Assembly: GCF_001898805.1 (NCBI RefSeq) | Contig: NZ_MKVJ01000020.1 | Span: 120,455-158,221 of the forward strand | Direction of reading: 5' to 3' | Origin: Leifsonia sp. 71-9 | Lineage (GTDB): Bacteria; Actinomycetota; Actinomycetes; Actinomycetales; Microbacteriaceae | DNA: 37,767 nt | Part shown: in pieces, positions 14,081 through 21,710 of the stretch | Position numbering within the stretch: the first letter of the stretch is position 1 | How the letters are laid out: each line of letters begins with the position of its first letter | The notes under the pieces: generated by a model | Databases searched by the model: none | The model's input: only the letters and a program-made list of their open reading frames with translations | What the model was told of the DNA's origin: nothing | Made by a program: the position numbers and the translations under genes

Positions 14081-14918
14081 GACCCAGACCATGGCGACGG
14101 CGCGCATCGCCGCCGCCGCAGCCCCCGCCCCGGGAACCGGGCCGGGCCTCGTCAAGCGCCTCCGGGTCACGACCTGGCTCCCGCCGCTGATCGCGTTCGC
14201 CGTCGCCGGCGTGCTGTGGCAGCTGGTCGCGATCACCAACCCGTACGTCATCCCCACGCTCGACGCCATCGGCGCCAGCCTGGTGGGCGACGCCGGGATG
14301 TACGCCTCCAACCTGCTCGTCACCGCGCAGGAGGTCGTGATCGGCGCCGCCGCCGGCATCCTCGGCGGCTTCCTGCTCGCCGTCGTGATGGCCGAGTTCC
14401 AGATCGTCGAGCGGGCGGTCATGCCGCTGGTCGTCGTGGTGATGGTCACACCGATCGTCGCCATCGCACCCGCCCTCGTGGTCGCGTTCGGCTTCGGGAT
14501 GATGCCGAAGTACATCGTGACCGGCCTCGTCGTGTTCTTCCCCATGCTCGTGAACTCCCTCGCCGGGCTCCGGGACGTGGACGGACGCGCGCTCGACGTG
14601 ATGACGACGCTGCACGCCAGCCGGTGGGAGATCTTCCGCCACCTGCGCCTGCCGGGCAGCATGCCGTACTTCTTCGCCGGGCTGCGCATCGCCCTGCCGC
14701 TCGCCATCGTCGGCGCCGCGGTCGCGGAGTTCGTCGCCGCCGGCCAGCAGGCCGGGCTCGGCTCGCTCGTCACCGTCTCCGCCGCGCAGGCCAACCTGCC
14801 GGTCACCTGGGCCAGCATCGCGCTGCTGTGCGTGATGGGCGTCGTGCTCGTCGCCGCCCTCGCGATCGTGCGCAAGCGGGTGCTGTGGTGGAGCGACGGC
14901 GAGATCGTCGCGCGCTGA
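14073..14918 (+). CDS. ABC importer permease (RibX/ThiX/SsuC type)
   Basis: This 281-residue membrane protein overlaps the ATPase gene by eight bases. After a polar, Ala/Pro-rich N-terminus of about 30 residues there are six to seven hydrophobic helices. The BPD_transp_1 EAA loop is seen as TLHASRWEIFRHLRLPGSMP followed by YFFAGLRIALPLAIVGAAVA, which contacts the ATPase. Size and motif fit SsuC/ThiX/RibX permeases that act as homodimers, since only one permease gene is present. It completes a three-gene importer that is joined to the monooxygenase and ribokinase genes 47 bases downstream without a terminator. Confidence 0.93.
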   Translation: MSETQTMATARIAAAAAPAPGTGPGLVKRLRVTTWLPPLIAFAVAGVLWQLVAITNPYVIPTLDAIGASLVGDAGMYASNLLVTAQEVVIGAAAGILGGFLLAVVMAEFQIVERAVMPLVVVVMVTPIVAIAPALVVAFGFGMMPKYIVTGLVVFFPMLVNSLAGLRDVDGRALDVMTTLHASRWEIFRHLRLPGSMPYFFAGLRIALPLAIVGAAVAEFVAAGQQAGLGSLVTVSAAQANLPVTWASIALLCVMGVVLVAALAIVRKRVLWWSDGEIVAR

Positions 14919-14964
14919 CCCGGCCTCCACACACCACATCCACCGAATCAGGAAGCTGAGGATC

Positions 14965-16329
14965 ATGAGACAACTGCGCTTCGGGCTGTTCGAGAACGCC
15001 CAGGCCAACGACTCCGGCACCGCCACCTGGCGTTACCCCGAGAACAAGAGGCACCTCTTCGACACCCTGGCCTACTGGCAGGAGATCGCGAGGATCTGCG
15101 AGGACGCGCACTTCGACTTCCTCTTCCTCGCCGACGCCTGGGGCTGGGCCGACGTGAACGGCGAACGGCCGGACATCTGCTCGGTCGAGGGCCTGGATCT
15201 CCCGCGCCTCGACCCGGCGATCGTCGCCGCCGCGCTCATCCCGACCACGGAGCAGCTGGGCCTGGTGATCACCGGCTCCACGCTCCTGGAGCAGCCGTAC
15301 GCGTTCGCCCGCCGCATGGCGACCCTCGACCACCTGTCGGGAGGCCGCATCGGCTGGAACGTCGTGACGACCGGCACCGCAGAGACCGCCGTCGAGGCGT
15401 TCGGCGTGCCGATGGTCGCGCACGACGAGCGGTACCGGATGGCGGACGACTTCATGGAGCTCGTCTACAAGCTGTTCGAGGGCGCGTGGGAGCCGGACGC
15501 GCTCGAGCGCGACAAGCTCGGCCGCTACGCCGACCCCGACAAGGTGCACCGCATCGAGCACGACGGCCCGTACTTCCGCTCGCGCGGCTACGGCAACACG
15601 TCGTACTCGCCGCAGGGGACGCCCGTGCTGTTCCAGGCCGGCAGCTCGCCCGCGGGCAAGGCGTTCGGCGGCAAGCACGGCGAGGCGATCTTCCTCGGCG
15701 GCGGCAGCGTCGAGAAGCTGGCGGAGCACGTCCGCTCGATCCGCGCCGAGGCGGTGGCCGCCGGCCGGCGCGCCGACGCGGTGAAGCTGATGTCGGCGTT
15801 CGCCTGCGTGGTCGCCCCGACGCACGAGGAGGCGCAGGCGAAGTACGACGCCATCCTCGCCTCCCAGAGCCCGGACGTCGCCGTCGCCTCCTACGCCTGG
15901 TTCACCGGCCTCGACCTCTCGTCGTACGCGCCGGAGACCCCGATGACCGACCTGAGCACCGAGCTCTCGCAGACGCAGATCGCGCGCTTCGCGGGCCAGA
16001 CCGTCGGGGACGTGCTGAAGGACTGGCACGCGCACGGCGTGGGCGTCATCCCGTTCGTGGGGAGCGCGGAGGAGGTCGCCGACCACCTCTGCGCCCTGGC
16101 GGAAGGCGCCGACCTCGACGGCTTCCTGCTCACCCCGCAGGTGCAGCCGGGCTCGACGCGCGACTTCGTCGAGCTCGTCCTGCCCATCCTGCGCGAGCGC
16201 GGCGTCGCCCCGACGGGCTACTCGGCGACCACCCTGCGCGAGCGCCTGCTCGGCCAGGACGCGTCGACCCTGCCCGCCGACCACCCGGGTGCGGCCGCGC
16301 GAGCGGGCGTCGCCGCGGGCGTCGCTTGA
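14965..16329 (+). CDS. rcaE: LLM-class flavin monooxygenase, probable riboflavin lyase/hydrolase (RcaE)
   Basis: This 454-residue protein starts at ATG 14965. It is a bacterial luciferase-like TIM barrel of the NtaA/SnaA/DszA group: HFDFLFLADAWGWAD, LDLPRLDPAIVAAALIPTTE, LDHLSGGRIGWNVVTTG with the conserved WNVVT, DERYRMADDFMELVYKLFEG, and GTPVLFQAGSSPAGKAFGG with the AGSS phosphate-binding loop. Such enzymes use reduced FMN from a partner reductase plus oxygen. In Microbacterium maritypicum, RcaE of this class splits riboflavin to lumichrome and ribose and works with RcaA (riboflavin kinase), RcaB (flavin reductase) and RcaD (ribokinase). All four types occur in this cluster, so I assign RcaE; family membership is certain, the riboflavin substrate is inferred from the set. 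Confidence 0.85.
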   Translation: MRQLRFGLFENAQANDSGTATWRYPENKRHLFDTLAYWQEIARICEDAHFDFLFLADAWGWADVNGERPDICSVEGLDLPRLDPAIVAAALIPTTEQLGLVITGSTLLEQPYAFARRMATLDHLSGGRIGWNVVTTGTAETAVEAFGVPMVAHDERYRMADDFMELVYKLFEGAWEPDALERDKLGRYADPDKVHRIEHDGPYFRSRGYGNTSYSPQGTPVLFQAGSSPAGKAFGGKHGEAIFLGGGSVEKLAEHVRSIRAEAVAAGRRADAVKLMSAFACVVAPTHEEAQAKYDAILASQSPDVAVASYAWFTGLDLSSYAPETPMTDLSTELSQTQIARFAGQTVGDVLKDWHAHGVGVIPFVGSAEEVADHLCALAEGADLDGFLLTPQVQPGSTRDFVELVLPILRERGVAPTGYSATTLRERLLGQDASTLPADHPGAAARAGVAAGVA

Positions 16330-16334
16330 CCGCG

Positions 16335-17216
16335 ATGACCTCCGGTCTCGTCTGCGTCGTCGGGAGCGTCAACCTCGACACGCTGGTGCGGCTCGACCGG
16401 CTGCCCGAGGTGGGGGAGACCCTGCTCGGGCAGCCGCTCGGCTCGCTCCCCGGCGGCAAAGGCTTCAACCAGGCCGTCGCCGCCGCGCGGAGCAGCGCAC
16501 CGACCCGCTTCTGCGCGCAGCTCGGCGACGACGGCGCAGGCCAGGACCTTCGCCGGGAGATGCTGCGCGCCGGGCTCGACGTCGACCTCCACCTCTCGGA
16601 GGGGGTCCCGACCGGGTCCGCCTACATCGCGATGCTCGCCGACTCGGCGAACAGCATCATCGTGTCCCGCGGAGCCAACGCCGAACTGACGCCGGATGCG
16701 GCCGCCGCCGCCGTCGAGGGCGCGAGCGTCGTGCTCACCCAGCTGGAGATCGACCCGCGGACGGCCGAGGCGGCGCTCGCCGCGGGGCGACGGACCGGTG
16801 CGCGCACCATCCTGAACGCGGCGCCGGCGGAGGGGGTGACGCCATCGCTGCTCGCGGTGACGGACCTGCTCGTCGTCAACGAGACCGAGGCCGAAGCGCT
16901 CGGCGGGATCGACGCTCTGCTGGGCGCGGGCCCGGACGCGCTGGTCGTGACCCTCGGATCCCACGGGGCGCGCTGGCTCACACCGGGCGGCGACGACCTC
17001 GCCGTGCGCGCGTTCGAGGTCGACGCGGTCGACACGACCGGCGCGGGCGACGCGTTCTGCGGCGCGCTCGCGGCCGCTCTGGCCGGGGGAGCGGATGCGC
17101 TCAGCGCCCTTCTGCGGGCGTCGGCGGCCGGCGCGGTGACGACCACGGCGGTCGGTGCTCAGACCGAGCTGCTCACGCCCGCCGCGATCGACCGGCTGCT
17201 GGTCGGGGCGGCCTGA
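16335..17216 (+). CDS. rcaD: Ribokinase (PfkB family), RcaD-like
   Basis: The ATG at 16335 gives 293 residues; a TTG at 16326 overlapping the upstream stop is an alternative start. PfkB marks are complete: VVGSVNLDTLVRLDRLPEVG at the N-terminus, PGGKGFNQAVAAAR (first signature with the sugar-binding GGKG) and VDTTGAGDAFCGALA (second signature with catalytic Asp). NxxE occurs as VVNETEAEAL. It is slightly shorter than E. coli RbsK but complete. Position directly after the LLM oxygenase suggests that it phosphorylates ribose released from riboflavin to ribose 5-phosphate, feeding the pentose phosphate pathway. Kinase family is sure; the ribose role follows from the cluster. Confidence 0.88.
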   Translation: MTSGLVCVVGSVNLDTLVRLDRLPEVGETLLGQPLGSLPGGKGFNQAVAAARSSAPTRFCAQLGDDGAGQDLRREMLRAGLDVDLHLSEGVPTGSAYIAMLADSANSIIVSRGANAELTPDAAAAAVEGASVVLTQLEIDPRTAEAALAAGRRTGARTILNAAPAEGVTPSLLAVTDLLVVNETEAEALGGIDALLGAGPDALVVTLGSHGARWLTPGGDDLAVRAFEVDAVDTTGAGDAFCGALAAALAGGADALSALLRASAAGAVTTTAVGAQTELLTPAAIDRLLVGAA

Positions 17217-17232
17217 GCAGCACGTGCGGCGC

Positions 17233-17257
17233 GGGCGGCCCGAGCGTGGGGCCGCCC
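17233..17257. terminator. Bidirectional terminator-like hairpin
   Basis: GGGCGGCCC (17233-17241) pairs with GGGCCGCCC (17249-17257), a perfect 9-bp stem between the convergent ribokinase and PadR genes. There is no clear T-run on either side. Confidence 0.65.
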
Positions 17258-17262
17258 CGCTG

Positions 17263-17841
17263 TCAGGAGGCGGTCTTCTCGTCGGCGAACACGTACTCGC
17301 CGGCGAGGAGCCGCTCCCGCAGGTCGCGCGCCCACTGCTGCTCGGCGCGCAGGCGGATGCTGGAGAGCTCGAAGATCTCGCGCACGTAGTCCGGCGTCGT
17401 CGACGACTTGGCGGTGTCCTCGATGTTGTACGCGTTGCTCAGCACGATGGCGTCGATCTTGCTGATCCGGTGCTCCAGCGCCTCCACCACCTCGCGGCGG
17501 CTCAGCACGTGCATGAACGAGGGGATGGACATGACCGGCTTGGTGTCGAACACCTCCACCTCCCACAGTGCCGAGCGGAACAGGCGGAGGAACTCCACCT
17601 CGCCCTCCGGCGTGATCGTGTAGGTGGTGCGCGCCGGGCGCTTACCCTCGACCTTGGTCGTGTCCTCGGTGACGTAGCCGTCCTTCTCGAGGGAGCGCAG
17701 CGCGTTGTAGATCGAGCCGGGCTGGATGTTGGCCCATTCGTCGACGTGCCAGGTCATCAGCTCGCGGCGGAGGAAGTAGCCATGGACGGGCTGGAACTGG
17801 TGGACAGCGCCGAGCACGACCAGTCGGGTGGTAGACGACAT
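17263..17841 (-). CDS. PadR-family transcriptional regulator of the flavin cluster
   Basis: This 192-residue protein has a PadR winged helix in its first 80 residues: LVVLGAVHQFQPVHGYFLRR, then ANIQPGSIYNALRSLEKDGY and a wing ending TTYTITPEG. The C-terminal half is a PadR alpha-helical (Vir_act_alpha_C type) domain with PVMSIPSFMHVLSRREVVEA and dimer helices. It sits inside the flavin cluster, convergent with the ribokinase and divergent from the flavin reductase. LmrR, a PadR protein, is known to bind planar aromatics including riboflavin, so riboflavin or lumichrome as effector is plausible, but this is inference. Its likely targets are the sites at 12117-12131 and 17875-17928. Confidence 0.9.
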   Translation of the reverse strand: MSSTTRLVVLGAVHQFQPVHGYFLRRELMTWHVDEWANIQPGSIYNALRSLEKDGYVTEDTTKVEGKRPARTTYTITPEGEVEFLRLFRSALWEVEVFDTKPVMSIPSFMHVLSRREVVEALEHRISKIDAIVLSNAYNIEDTAKSSTTPDYVREIFELSSIRLRAEQQWARDLRERLLAGEYVFADEKTAS

Positions 17842-17874
17842 GGTCCGATCCTAGTGCTATCCGGTATCTCAGGG

Positions 17875-17928
17875 TTGTTTGCATGATCAAATCTGCATAG
17901 TATTCAGATACATAGACAAACTTGACTA
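17875..17928. promoter_or_regulatory. Promoter and operator region of the flavin reductase/riboflavin kinase unit
   Basis: TTGTTT (17875-17880) and TAGTAT (17898-17903), 17 bases apart, form a candidate rightward promoter in an AT-rich stretch. An inverted repeat ATCTG-N9-CAGAT (17891-17909) covers the -10. Further on, AGACAAACTTGACTA (17914-17928) repeats the motif found upstream of the importer gene with two mismatches. These are good candidate binding sites for the PadR protein encoded to the left. Confidence 0.6.
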
Positions 17929-17965
17929 ATCGCATCGACGCGATGGACGAGGAAGGCCGACCCAC

Positions 17966-18469
17966 ATGAGCAACGACACCGCACTGAGCGACTCCGCGCA
18001 GCTGGCTCTGCGCCGCGCCTTCGCCGCGTACCCGACCGGCGTGGTCGCCGTCGCCGCGCTGCGCGACGGCAGCCCCACGGGCATGGCCGTCAACTCGTTC
18101 ACCTCGATCTCGCTGGAGCCCGCGCTCGTCGCCGTCAGCGTCGCGCGCACCTCCTCGACCTGGCCGGTGCTCGCCGGCAGCGAGCGGCTGGGGCTGAGCG
18201 TGCTCGGCGCGGAGCACGGCGCCCTCTGCCGCCAGCTCTCGTCGCGCACCGGCGACCGCTTCCAGGACGCGGATTGGCACCCGACGACGGACGGCGCGGT
18301 GCTGATCGACGGCGCCGCTCTCTGGCTGGAGTGCGGCGTCAGCGCGACCTTCGACGGCGGCGATCACGAGATCGTGCTGCTGGAGGTGCACGCCGCCGAG
18401 GTCTTCCCCGACGTCGCACCGCTCGTCTTCCACCAGAGCGCCTTCCACCGGATCGGGACGGCATCCTGA
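17966..18469 (+). CDS. rcaB: Flavin reductase (DIM6/NTAB family), RcaB-like
   Basis: The 167-residue protein starts at ATG 17966 with GAGGAAGG upstream. It is a flavin reductase-like FMN-binding split barrel: RRAFAAYPTGVVAVAALRDG, PTGMAVNSFTSISLEPALVA with the conserved NSFTS-LxP block, and VSVARTSSTWPVL. A C-terminal part ends HQSAFHRIG. Such reductases use NAD(P)H to make the free reduced flavin that two-component LLM monooxygenases need, which fits the LLM enzyme in this cluster. In the Microbacterium rca set the corresponding enzyme is RcaB. Its stop overlaps the start region of the riboflavin kinase frame by four bases. Confidence 0.88.
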   Translation: MSNDTALSDSAQLALRRAFAAYPTGVVAVAALRDGSPTGMAVNSFTSISLEPALVAVSVARTSSTWPVLAGSERLGLSVLGAEHGALCRQLSSRTGDRFQDADWHPTTDGAVLIDGAALWLECGVSATFDGGDHEIVLLEVHAAEVFPDVAPLVFHQSAFHRIGTAS

Positions 18470-18855
18470 CCTCCGGGTTCCGCGGCGTCGTCGCGGCGGG
18501 CGACCGGCGCGGGAGGCTGCTGGGCTTCCCGACGGCGAACCTCGCGATCACCGCAGGCGAGCCGCCCGCCGACGGCGTCTACTCCTGCTGGGTGACGCTC
18601 GACGGCGAGACCGCACCGCGCGGGGGCACCGTCAGCATCGGGGCCAATCCCACCTTCGACGACGTGAGCGACCGGCGCGTGGAGGTCCACATCCACGACT
18701 TCGGCGGCGACCTCTACGGTCGGTCGGTCGCGGTGGAGATCGTCCGGCTGCTCCGCGAGAACTCGCGACTCGGCGGCGTGGGCGAGCTCACCCGTAAGAG
18801 CGCCGAGGACGTGCGGCGCTCGCGCGCGATCCTGTCGCGGCTGCTGGTCGCCTGA
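18466..18855 (+). CDS. rcaA: Stand-alone riboflavin kinase (RibF C-terminal domain only), RcaA-like
   Basis: About 129 residues, the length of a bare riboflavin kinase without the FAD synthetase half of RibF. Motifs are clear: GDRRGRLLGFPTANL with the PTAN Mg/ATP motif, GVYSCWVTLDG, VSIGANPTF, and VEVHIHDFGGDLYG with the catalytic-site Glu region. It converts riboflavin to FMN. There is no ATG, GTG or TTG between the preceding stop and the conserved core. The best start is CTG 18466, overlapping the reductase stop as CTGA, or else the two genes were once fused and are now out of frame. The upstream ATG at 18274 would overlap the reductase by 200 bases and encodes shadow. In Microbacterium, RcaA is a riboflavin kinase in the riboflavin catabolic set. 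The domain is certain; the start is not. Confidence 0.85.
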   Translation: MTSGFRGVVAAGDRRGRLLGFPTANLAITAGEPPADGVYSCWVTLDGETAPRGGTVSIGANPTFDDVSDRRVEVHIHDFGGDLYGRSVAVEIVRLLRENSRLGGVGELTRKSAEDVRRSRAILSRLLVA

Positions 18856-18873
18856 CCGGGCGCGGCCCGCGCG

Positions 18874-19746
18874 CTACAGGCTGTCGGGGTCGAGGTTCAG
18901 CGCGGTCCCCTCGAAGACGACCTGCTGCGTGGTCGAGGTCGGCAGGTCGGGGTTGAGCCAGTAGAGGTCCGCGACCTGGATGCCGAAGCGCTGGGCGATC
19001 CCGGCGGGTGCGTCTCCCGCCGAGACCTGGTAGGTCTTGGGCGCACCGGAGGCGGTGGTCGCCGTGACGGCGCCGCTCGCCCCGGGGTTCGGGCCATTGT
19101 CGACGGGGTGCACGTTCGACGTGCGCACGGGCACGGACCAGCGCACCGTGTTCACGGCCAGCACCTTGTCCGGGCCGAGCTCCTGCGGCACGCCATCGAA
19201 CGACGGCGCCGACGAATACGTGACGAGCGCCAGCAGGTAGGAGGGCTGGCCGACGCTGCCCAGCGTGCTCGACGAGGCGGTCGCCGGGGAGGTGGTCGGT
19301 CCGCCGAGCTGGACGTCGCCGACGCCGTGATAGGTGATCCCGTCGCCGACCTGGGGTGGCGTGTCGAGGAAGGTGACGGAGACCGGGACGGGCACGGTCG
19401 ACGTGAAGCCCGTGTACTGCGCCGAGTAGGTGTTGTCCCCGTTGGAGACGACCCGGTAGTGGTAGTGGATGCTGCCCTTGGGCGAGGCGACATCGCCTTC
19501 GGCGACGACCGTGCCCGCCGGGACCGGCGTCAGCGTGGGCGGAATGACCGGGGCCGGCGCCGGTGACGAGGTGATCCCCGAGCGGCTCGCGTCGCCGGTC
19601 GCCGTCGGCGTCGGAGTGGCCGCACGTGTGTGCGTCGCCGTGGGGTGTGCCGTGCCGCCGAAGAGCGCGCATCCCGTGAGGGCGACGAGTATCGCCGCGC
19701 CGACGGCCGCGGCCTCGATCGATCGCCGCGCGTGTGCCGTGAACAT
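18874..19746 (-). CDS. LysM-like secreted lipoprotein
   Basis: The ATG at 19746 is preferred because AGGGGG lies just upstream; a GTG at 19770 would lengthen it by eight residues. The 290-residue product has a signal peptide with the lipobox LTGC, so it is likely anchored as a lipoprotein. A Thr/Ala/Pro-rich linker follows (about residues 30-75), then a beta-rich central domain of unknown family (SIHYHYRVVSNGDNTYSAQY and on). The C-terminal end reads KTYQVSAGDAPAGIAQRFGI, then VADLYWLNPDLP, which is a LysM domain for binding peptidoglycan. It probably sits at the cell wall. No specific role can be given for the central domain. Confidence 0.8.
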   Translation of the reverse strand: MFTAHARRSIEAAAVGAAILVALTGCALFGGTAHPTATHTRAATPTPTATGDASRSGITSSPAPAPVIPPTLTPVPAGTVVAEGDVASPKGSIHYHYRVVSNGDNTYSAQYTGFTSTVPVPVSVTFLDTPPQVGDGITYHGVGDVQLGGPTTSPATASSSTLGSVGQPSYLLALVTYSSAPSFDGVPQELGPDKVLAVNTVRWSVPVRTSNVHPVDNGPNPGASGAVTATTASGAPKTYQVSAGDAPAGIAQRFGIQVADLYWLNPDLPTSTTQQVVFEGTALNLDPDSL

Positions 19747-19804
19747 CGTCCCCCTGTCCAGGACCGCCACCCCGCGGCCTCTCGTCTTTGTGGATCCTAG
19801 ACGA

Positions 19805-20710
19805 TCACGTCGCGCCGTTGCGCACGCGCTCGTGCATCCTCCGGGCGGCGGCGCCCAACGCGGCCTCGGCGGCGGGCTGGGCCGAGGCGGGCACGCTCGA
19901 CGTGCTCAGGGCGACGATGACGAATCGCGAGCCGTCGGCGTGCTCGGCGACCCCCGCCTCGTGGCGGAGGTTGAGCAGCGTTCCGGTCTTGGAGGCCCAC
20001 GCCGTGTCGTCGGCGACGATGTCGGGGGCGAGACGGTGGCGCAGGAGGTTCGAGCGGAGGTGGTCGCGGAGCCGGGCGGCGGCCTCCGGATGGACGCCGC
20101 GCTCGCTCCAGACCGCTTCGAGCAGGTCGGCGAAGGCGCGGGCGGTGCCCGTGTTGGTGCGGGCGACATCCAGCTGCCGGATCGGATGGCCGTGCGCCGG
20201 TGTGCTCCCGCGGATGGCGAGGGTGTGGGCGAGGTGCGCCTCGTCGGGGGCGAACCGTTCGAGCGGGGTGTCGGAGAGGTCGGCGAAGGCGTGGCGGACG
20301 GCGATGCCGTGGATGCCCAGCGCCTCCAGCTCGGCCATGACCTCGCCGGGCGGGACGAGGCCGAGGAGGGCATCCGCGGCGCCGTTGTCGCTGATGGTCA
20401 GGGCGAGCGAGACCAGATCGTCCACCGCGATCACGGACGGATGACGGAAGCGGGTCGTGCCAGGGAGGCTGCCCGCGGCATCCCCCGCGGGCACGGTGAC
20501 CGGTGCCGACCCGTCGAGCCGGCCGTCGGCGACGCGGGTGAGCACCGCGAGGGCGATCGGGATCTTGGTCAGCGACGCCGCGGGCGTCGCGACGTCGCCG
20601 TCGAGGTCGAGTTCGCGGCCGGTGCGGAGGTCCCGGACGAGGATCGAGGCCCGCAGTCCGGCCTGTGCCAGGTCCCTGCGCACGGCGTCCAGGAAGCGCG
20701 CGTCATGCAT
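19805..20710 (-). CDS. Serine hydrolase of class A beta-lactamase fold, no signal peptide
   Basis: ATG 20710 overlaps the LysR stop by eight bases and gives 301 residues. The three active-site motifs of the penicillin-recognising fold are seen: SLTK (Ser46, Lys49), SDN (107-109) and KTG (241-243). The ExxLN motif of true class A enzymes, which holds the deacylating Glu, is not visible at its place. There is no signal peptide either, so the enzyme should stay in the cytosol unless a longer start is used. It may be a peptidase or esterase rather than a resistance enzyme. It is co-translated with the LysR regulator. Confidence 0.85.
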   Translation of the reverse strand: MHDARFLDAVRRDLAQAGLRASILVRDLRTGRELDLDGDVATPAASLTKIPIALAVLTRVADGRLDGSAPVTVPAGDAAGSLPGTTRFRHPSVIAVDDLVSLALTISDNGAADALLGLVPPGEVMAELEALGIHGIAVRHAFADLSDTPLERFAPDEAHLAHTLAIRGSTPAHGHPIRQLDVARTNTGTARAFADLLEAVWSERGVHPEAAARLRDHLRSNLLRHRLAPDIVADDTAWASKTGTLLNLRHEAGVAEHADGSRFVIVALSTSSVPASAQPAAEAALGAAARRMHERVRNGAT

Positions 20711-21623
20711 CGGCGCGACCCGTCGTCCTGGGCGCGACGTCGCGGGCGCGCGCACCGAGCGCGGCGGCGAGTTCGTCGCCGACCGCCTCCCCGACGGTCG
20801 TCACGTCGTTCTCGCTGTCCCCGACGAGCGCGAAGCCGCGCGCGACGCCGAACCCGGTGAACCGGCGCCAGTGCAGACCGAGTTCGTGGGCCTCCGCCGC
20901 CGTGCAGAGCAGCAGATCGCCGTCGGCGAGCACGGAGGCGAGGCAGGAGGTCGTCGAGCCGTCGACGGGGAGCTGGCTCGGCAGCAGGCCGACGGCGAAG
21001 GCGGCGCGCACCAGCGCGTCCCGGATGTGCGGCACGTCGTCCTCGGGCCCGATGCGGAGCCGTGCGCCGGCGTCGTCGTCGCGGGAGCGCGGGGTGCGGC
21101 CGGGCCGCAGGTCGTCCAGGCGCAGAGCGTCGCCCGCATCCCGGCGCCCGGCGGCGCCCAGCTCCGCGGTCCAGGTCGCCGCATCCGGCGCGACGCTCGC
21201 GACCGCCAGGCGCACGCCCCGGGTCGCCGCGAGTTCGGCGCGTCGGGCCGGCGTGTCTTCGCGGAACTCGAGCCGGAGCCCGGCGGCACGCCCCGCGGCA
21301 TCCGTCACCGCGAGCTCCCGCGTCGGACAGCCGACCGGCACGGCCACCGTCACCGGTCGCAGGCGCGCGCGAGCCGCATCGAGCTCCAGTTCGTCCGCGA
21401 GCCGGATCAGGCGCCGCGCGGAGGGGAGGAGGTCACGGGCGAAGGGTGTGAGCACCGCGCTGCGGGCGGTCCGTTCCAGCAGAGGACTGCCGAGGCGTCC
21501 CTCCAGGGCGAGGATGCGCCGGCTCGCGACGGACTGTGCCACCTCGAGGGCGGCCGCCGCGCGCGTCACGCTGCCGCGGTCGCCGATCTCGACGAGCACC
21601 CGGCACGCGGCGATCAGATCCAC
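20703..21623 (-). CDS. LysR-family transcriptional regulator
   Basis: This 306-residue protein has a typical LysR N-terminal helix-turn-helix: VEIGDRGSVTRAAAALEVAQ, then SVASRRILALEGRLGSPLLE and RTARSAVLTPFARDLL. The C-terminal effector domain is shorter of recognisable motifs but of normal length. It is divergent from a class A beta-lactamase gene, the layout of AmpR-blaA pairs, and is followed without gap by a second beta-lactamase-fold gene. A palindrome with the LysR T-N11-A pattern lies between the divergent starts. It probably controls one or both neighbours; the inducer is not known. Confidence 0.88.
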   Translation of the reverse strand: MDLIAACRVLVEIGDRGSVTRAAAALEVAQSVASRRILALEGRLGSPLLERTARSAVLTPFARDLLPSARRLIRLADELELDAARARLRPVTVAVPVGCPTRELAVTDAAGRAAGLRLEFREDTPARRAELAATRGVRLAVASVAPDAATWTAELGAAGRRDAGDALRLDDLRPGRTPRSRDDDAGARLRIGPEDDVPHIRDALVRAAFAVGLLPSQLPVDGSTTSCLASVLADGDLLLCTAAEAHELGLHWRRFTGFGVARGFALVGDSENDVTTVGEAVGDELAAALGARARDVAPRTTGRADA

Positions 21624-21640
21624 GGCTCCACCCTAGACGC

Positions 21641-21655
21641 ATGCCGATCGGGCAT
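21641..21655. promoter_or_regulatory. LysR-type T-N11-A operator
   Basis: ATGCC-GATCG-GGCAT is a 15-bp palindrome with T-N11-A spacing, the LysR consensus pattern. It lies 18 bases upstream of the lysR start and 56 bases before the divergent beta-lactamase start. Confidence 0.65.
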
Positions 21656-21710
21656 CGTTCGGAGCGATCCGGTCTTCGACAGGATCGTCGCGGCGGGCGA
21701 GGCTGCCGAC

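Noticed and set aside
15486-17216. A 576-residue open frame containing the ribokinase
   Set aside because: The first 280 residues are an Arg-rich shadow of the LLM gene; the PfkB protein starts at 16335.
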